Source: Epiperipatus broadwayi (Eukaryota > Onychophora > Udeonychophora > Euonychophora > Peripatidae). Taken from it: a DNA stretch of 64,000 bases. Below the pieces are notes generated by a model. That model was not told the origin of the DNA. It saw only the letters and a program-made list of their open reading frames with translations, and searched no databases. Location: NCBI GenBank assembly GCA_028023455.1, contig JAQFVV010006220.1, forward strand, positions 7,237,852-7,301,851. Reading direction: 5' to 3'. The translations under genes were made by a program, and so were the position numbers. Shown one piece after another: positions 58,925 to 64,000 of the stretch (the first letter of the stretch is position 1; each line of letters opens with the position of its first letter).

Positions 58925-59715
58925 TGTTCAGCAACCAATTTTTTTTTACATTTCTGCCACCTAGTGTAAGCTTTAGTAAATACGATGCTAAGTGGTAATT
59001 CTTAATAAATCCCCACACAGTACTTGCCCTATCCAACATCTCCAAACTGCTTATGGGTTTCATGAGTGAGATGCTTTGAATCTGGAAGCAATATATCTAG
59101 ATCTTTTGGATCTAGTGCACATTTTTGCTAGCAGCCATCTTTTATTTCTTTGTTTTACTATCAATCTACTAACCCAAATTTTAAAAAAACATATTGTTTT
59201 CAATTTAAACCAATTTCCTTGCATAGTTATATCAATCTCAAACCAGTTCAGAATTTATATATCATGATGACTTTTAGTAGGATGGTATAAAACTATTGAC
59301 ATGACACCTGCTTATATCATATTTAGTAGGATGGTATAAAACTATTGACATGACACCTGCTTATATCATGATATTCAGCAACAATTTTTTTTTTCTCATG
59401 ACATTTTTGTTATCTAGTATAAGTTTTATTAATTAAAATGCCAGATGGTAGGGATTAATAAATATCTAATAAATGGTTACTAGAGAAAGTATACATTAGA
59501 TCCAAAAGATTTAGATCCACCATTTTCAGAATCAAAGGTCCCTCAATGATGAAAGTTATAAACTACAAATATGGTGATATTGGATAGGAAAGCATTGTAT
59601 AGGGATTTATTAAGCACTACTATCTGGCATCTACTAATTACTTGAAACCTTACAGTGTAAGAATTTACTGCTAAAAATACTACAGAAATTTGTATGCTAA
59701 TATTCTATTAATGTT
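58925..59715. mobile_element. Foldback element with long diverged inverted arms
   Basis: The left arm (about 58,925-59,125) contains TAATTCTTAATAAATCCCC, TGCCCTATCCAACATCTCC and CTAGATCTTTTGGATCTAGT. The right arm (about 59,490-59,700) carries their complements, ATTAGATCCAAAAGATTTAG, GGTGATATTGGATAGGAA and GGGATTTATTAAGCACTA. A third partial arm-like piece lies at 59,400-59,470. Between the arms is a 49-bp tandem duplication. The 63- and 85-codon frames here are non-coding in appearance. Confidence 0.65.
59273..59370 (+). repeat. 49-bp tandem duplication
   Basis: Two identical-looking units beginning TTTAGTAGGATGGTATAAAA and including TTGACATGACACCTGCTTAT at 59,273 and 59,322. Near-identity in old surroundings suggests a recent event. 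Confidence 0.9.
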
Positions 59716-62700
59716 TTGCTTCCAGAAAAATTCTTTTTCATCAACTATCTGAAAAAAAAATAGACCATCCCAAAGATCATGGCAGCCAACATAACCAGTA
59801 AACTCTAATAGCTTTTATGAAAATATAATTTATATTTTTCATCTCAAAACTTTTATATAAAAATATTAATTAGCTAACATCTACACTTTTTCTACAAGTT
59901 TACTATGTAAAGATTTATATATAATAATGTCAACTGCTTGATAAAAGTATTTTTGAAGAGAATTCTTTTATTTTTTTTCACAAAGGAATGATGACGAAAC
60001 ATTAATCATTAGGTTTGCCAATTATTGGGTTGGAGAGCTTGGATAATTTTCTAGTCGTTTTATAAACTAATTAAACCAAAATCCTAAGTGTTATTACAAA
60101 GTGAAAACATTTAAGCTTTATCCATCCCAATCCGAATATGGTGATAGACATTGCAGTTAGATATCATATAATTGACATCAATTATCTTTGCAATAATCCA
60201 TTGTCTAAGTTACCAAACTCTGGCTTCAAATCGTAATGATATATATACTATGCACTGACAAGGGAAAAAATTAAACATTTAATTTATGTATGCATTTTCG
60301 ATGTGGTGGAAGTGATCATGAATTTTATACCGCTAAAACATCTATAATTATATGCTTATTGCCTATTTTTTTCTTCGTAAACGCTCACGCATAATTTTGC
60401 ACGATTTATGATGCGTGTATCTAACGATTATTTTTAAATCAGTATTTTTGGTATTCATTGGAACTCGATATTTTTTTTAGATATGTATATTTGCCAGCTT
60501 ATAAAATATTTTGTCTAAAATCCATTATATCTTAAAATAAAAAAACTCAGAATTAAAACATCTTTAAACAGTTGCAAAATTTTAACCTCAAACCTTTATT
60601 TATTCAACCAAGCAATTCTTTAAAGTTTAATGTGTCAAATAATGTTCACAGTGAACAATTTAAGATGGCGTCAATCATAGGAACTCAACGCTGACAAAAA
60701 TGTTTTTGTTGTACAAAATTATATAAACAAGTTATTTCCAGTAATTACTTTATTCCTTAATGTTTTCCGTAATCAGGCCATAACACTATATGTATACAAT
60801 ACTTCTAATCACAAATACAATACTGCACACAAATATAATTAATTGTATACGTATGTTGTATACATAGTATGAAATTATTTTACAACATTGTAAATTATTT
60901 CTGCAGAAGTATTATACCCATTTTATAATGAAAAAAAAAATCCATAAGCTTATTACAATCTTAACGTGGAATCGTGGCCACACATACATCTTTAACATAG
61001 CCTTCAAACACTAAACTTAAATATGTATTGAACAAACACGAAATGTTTTATTTAAAAAAAATGTCACTCTGAATATTGGCAAAAAATTTTAACGCCTATA
61101 ACTCTAGATGTCAATGTGTGTTTATAAAATATTAAGTACTATAGATATAACGCAATTTTTAATGCGCAGTGCAAAACGTGAGCATTTTTTTTTTACAATT
61201 TCAGTGAAATCGCTAGTGTATATTAGTACTGTACTTGTAAAAAAATATTTGTTCCTAAGTGAACAATGCCCTGCGTGATTAATATAGTGTCCTAGGATCG
61301 ATTCTAATTCTGGTACTTAATGTCGCTCAAACTTCTTAAGAACCATTAGATTATTTATTTAAGTGAGCAATATTGTAATCCTCTGTCACATCATTTGGAG
61401 TATTATTTATTAAGAGTTCTTCAAATATAAGCCTATATTTTGACCGTTGTTGAGCTAATTAACATAGTTGTAACAATGTCCAATTTGGTCAACATATCTA
61501 CCTGTCCTGCTACTCAAGAATTCCTCTGAATTTCGGAACTTTCTAAGATCAACTTTGACTTAAGAAATAAGCAGGAGATGAATCCTCCCCGCCCTCTAAT
61601 AAAATAAAATAAAATGTTTATCTCAATATTACTACAAACGGATCAATCTTCACTAATTTTTGTCGTTTTCTATAGCTATCGATTTGCAAATACAGTTTCT
61701 TTTTTTATACAAAACCAACTAGATCTATACATATAAAAATGAGAATATCTGAACAAATATTCTGTATATGCAGTAGTACATATATAGCAAAACTCGATAT
61801 ATTAATTTAAATATTTTTAAAAAGTCATAATATTAATACAAATAAAAATCTGTAAAAAAAAAAAAAAAATTACCTTTTTATCAACTTTCGTCACCTTGAA
61901 AACTTTTAATGAAAACATTGCTAATAATTCAAATTTGCCTCAATCGTTAACAGGTTTGTACACCCCCCAACTTGAATAGGCCAATATTTTAACTTTTAAG
62001 ATACAGTTTCTTACATATCTTGATTTTTTATCCAATTCCAAATACTAGTAAGGATTTTATGTAGTTAAAAATCAGAAGCAGAATTCGTTACTGGCAAACT
62101 AAGTAATAAAAATCCCGGCTACCTGGAACTTTCTCAAGGTCTGGGAAAAGATAAGGGGGATTTAGATATAAAGGCCATAGAGTTGACAAAGATTATGTTG
62201 TGGAAATGAGATGGAGCAGATTATAGGAAAACTTAGGGTGGTTAATGGAAAAGGAAGGTAAAGTGGTCAATAGATTTCTCTGGGCATAGTTGCTGAGAGA
62301 TTCCTGATTCCGTTTAAAAAGTCACAGTGCATCACGTCATATCCATCATATTTGAACTTCAGATTGTAGCAGATTAAGGCATTAACTATTATTAAATATA
62401 TTTAGTAATTAATTTGAATATATAAAAGATCAAAAACTGCGAGATAAATAATAAACATATTTTAAAAAAATAGTCATTACGATTTATTAACTACTGAATG
62501 TTGCTAATAAAAGGGCAGGCGGACGCTAATTAATAACGATCATATATTTTATGGAATGTAGTTACGATTTTTTAAATCTTTTAAATCGTCATTTTTGAGG
62601 CATATTTTACATTTTTAATATAGTTTTAAAATGTCTATCCCACTCACCCCCACCTTAATCAATAGTAAAAGGATTAAGTTTTTTTTTTTATTATTAAAAT

Positions 62701-64000
62701 AATATTTAAAATTGGTTCTAGCCTTTTATTGACGAGGGTGTGAAATACTCGTTATCTACAACAGCTTTCCAAGGAAAAAAACAACAACATAGTACCTAGT
62801 CAGGTAGGCTGAAATATTATTATCCCACAAAAAAAAAAAAAGTTTAAGCACACATACTCTGTGTTTACATAGCTTTAATTGAACAATCGTTTACATAGTT
62901 TTGATTGAACAATAAGGACTATTATTCATCTATAACCATTGTATATAATTAAAAATAAATTATAATAGACGGTTTGAAACAACAAAGATCACACTATTAT
63001 CGCTTTACATTTTCCATTGGGCATTGAACGTATATAAAAATATATCAATTTTTCTTATCAATTTGTTTTATTTAATCACTTTATTCATAATTATAATGAT
63101 CAGTTACAGTAGTATTGCGTGGACAGAATACACGTATGCGCTTGAATAATTTTATCCTAGTGAAATAAATGTGCGTTTTCACAAAAAAACTTTTAATTTT
63201 TTTAAATCAAAATTTTAAATTAGTTTCCTAATTTATTTTTTTGGCTTACCCCCCCCCCCCAATCCGGTTATCCTCGATTAGGAATTTAACTATCATTCTT
63301 TCTTAAATCCACTGCTGAACTGGCCCTGGAAGATTATCACAGTGATAGCGTGTTGGGGGCGAACGCTAAAGATTCCTGAATCGAAGTTTCTCTACCATTT
63401 TGATACTCTTAAATGTTATACGAGCTCCCGAATAATATTAATTGTCAATCGTGAAAGCCACTAATAGCTATGTTGATGCAATAAAATCTGAACAGATGAA
63501 ATATCTTATGGATGGTCAATACCTAAAAAAAAAAAGCTAAATAAAATCACGATGTACATATATAAAATCTGAAAAATAAAGAATTGTCTACATATTTTAG
63601 CCAGATAAAACAGGAAAAAAATCCAATTTATAAATTACTCAAGAAACGAAATCTTCCGTTTCTATAATCCTTTTAACTTTTTTCCCCATCATTTCTGGAA
63701 AAGAATTTTTTAGAAAATAGAAATCACTTATAAATCATTTCTTTTTCTCGGCATAGCCCCCTACTAACTTCATTTACATTTTTTAGACTTTGCTATATCA
63801 TCGATTATGTATGTAAAGTAATAAATTATTATACAACCATTTATTGCTATCTAATGCTGATAATGTATTGATGCACACAAATGCAATATACCCATGATCA
63901 TATTACAGCAATATTTATAAAATAAAAAAAAGTACAATTGTATTAAGTTATTTCAAATGGAACAATCATTACATAATACATACATATATAGAACAAAGGT
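59716..64000. other. AT-rich, apparently unique sequence
   Basis: No transposon, repeat pair or RNA gene recognised. Marks of note: AAGATGGCGTC at 60,662 (a YY1-like word with an ATG that reaches a stop after nine codons), a less A/T-rich purine-biased block at 62,110-62,330, a 12-base C run at 63,249-63,260 followed by a more balanced block to 63,420. The absence of recognisable elements over 4 kb contrasts with the rest of the window and may indicate host regulatory or intronic DNA. Confidence 0.4.

Noticed and set aside
60662-60700. AAGATGGCGTC as a promoter/YY1 site with start codon
   Set aside because: Frame closes after nine codons without a donor site and a single 11-bp word is expected by chance at this scale.

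Overview
The window looks like nuclear DNA of an animal, most likely an invertebrate. It is strongly AT-rich and full of A/T homopolymers and (TA)n runs. It has no bacterial-style gene packing, and no open frame looks like an intact host gene. What can be recognised is almost all transposable-element debris of families typical of metazoans: RTE-type LINEs, a second BovB-like LINE, Penelope-like GIY-YIG remnants, Ty3/gypsy and other LTR elements, hAT, an IS1595-related (Merlin-type) DNA transposon, short inverted-repeat elements (MITEs) and a tRNA-derived SINE. I cannot name the species or phylum from the sequence.

Layout. 0-4.5 kb: two minus-strand RTE LINE 3' fragments, the first split by a complete non-autonomous hAT element (perfect 8-bp target duplication), plus two foldback MITEs. 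4.5-9.6 kb: mostly unrecognised AT-rich DNA with one perfect 62-bp-arm hairpin element. 9.65-11.4 kb: an unusually less-AT block, possibly an LTR with the start of an internal region, ending in a low-complexity stretch. 12-21 kb: a pair of long direct repeats starting TGAAATGG flanks a coiled-coil open frame and a tandem duplication; the right repeat is split by a 2,963-bp TG...CA insertion with a 4-bp TTAT duplication. 21.4-23.2 kb: a Merlin/IS1595-type transposon with long TIRs and a frameshifted transposase. 24.3 kb: tRNA-derived SINE. 30-34 kb: BovB-like LINE remnant and a longer plus-strand RTE copy, with one exon-like 54-bp segment between them. 35.8-38.2 kb: two Penelope-like GIY-YIG tails in opposite orientations. 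40.8-41.8 kb: an array of a 341-bp unit whose first member is internally inverted. 43-58.6 kb: a nest. A dispersed repeat (copies at 43.2-44.97/49.69-49.9 and 56.9-58.6) holds a complete but dead minus-strand Ty3/gypsy element (44,967-49,684). Next to it is a second LTR element (50,195-53,597) with a clear polypurine tract and a tiny internal region. 58.9-59.7 kb: a long-armed foldback element. 59.7-64 kb: apparently unique AT-rich DNA with nothing I can assign.

The genes here do not work together as a pathway. The story is one of layered insertion and decay. The best candidates for something not already described are the coiled-coil-bearing, LTR-like elements (12-21 kb, 50-53.6 kb, possibly 43-58.6 kb), the flipped 341-bp array, and the flanked insertions whose empty sites can be read directly from a paralogous copy in the same window. 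All identifications were made by eye, without database searches.
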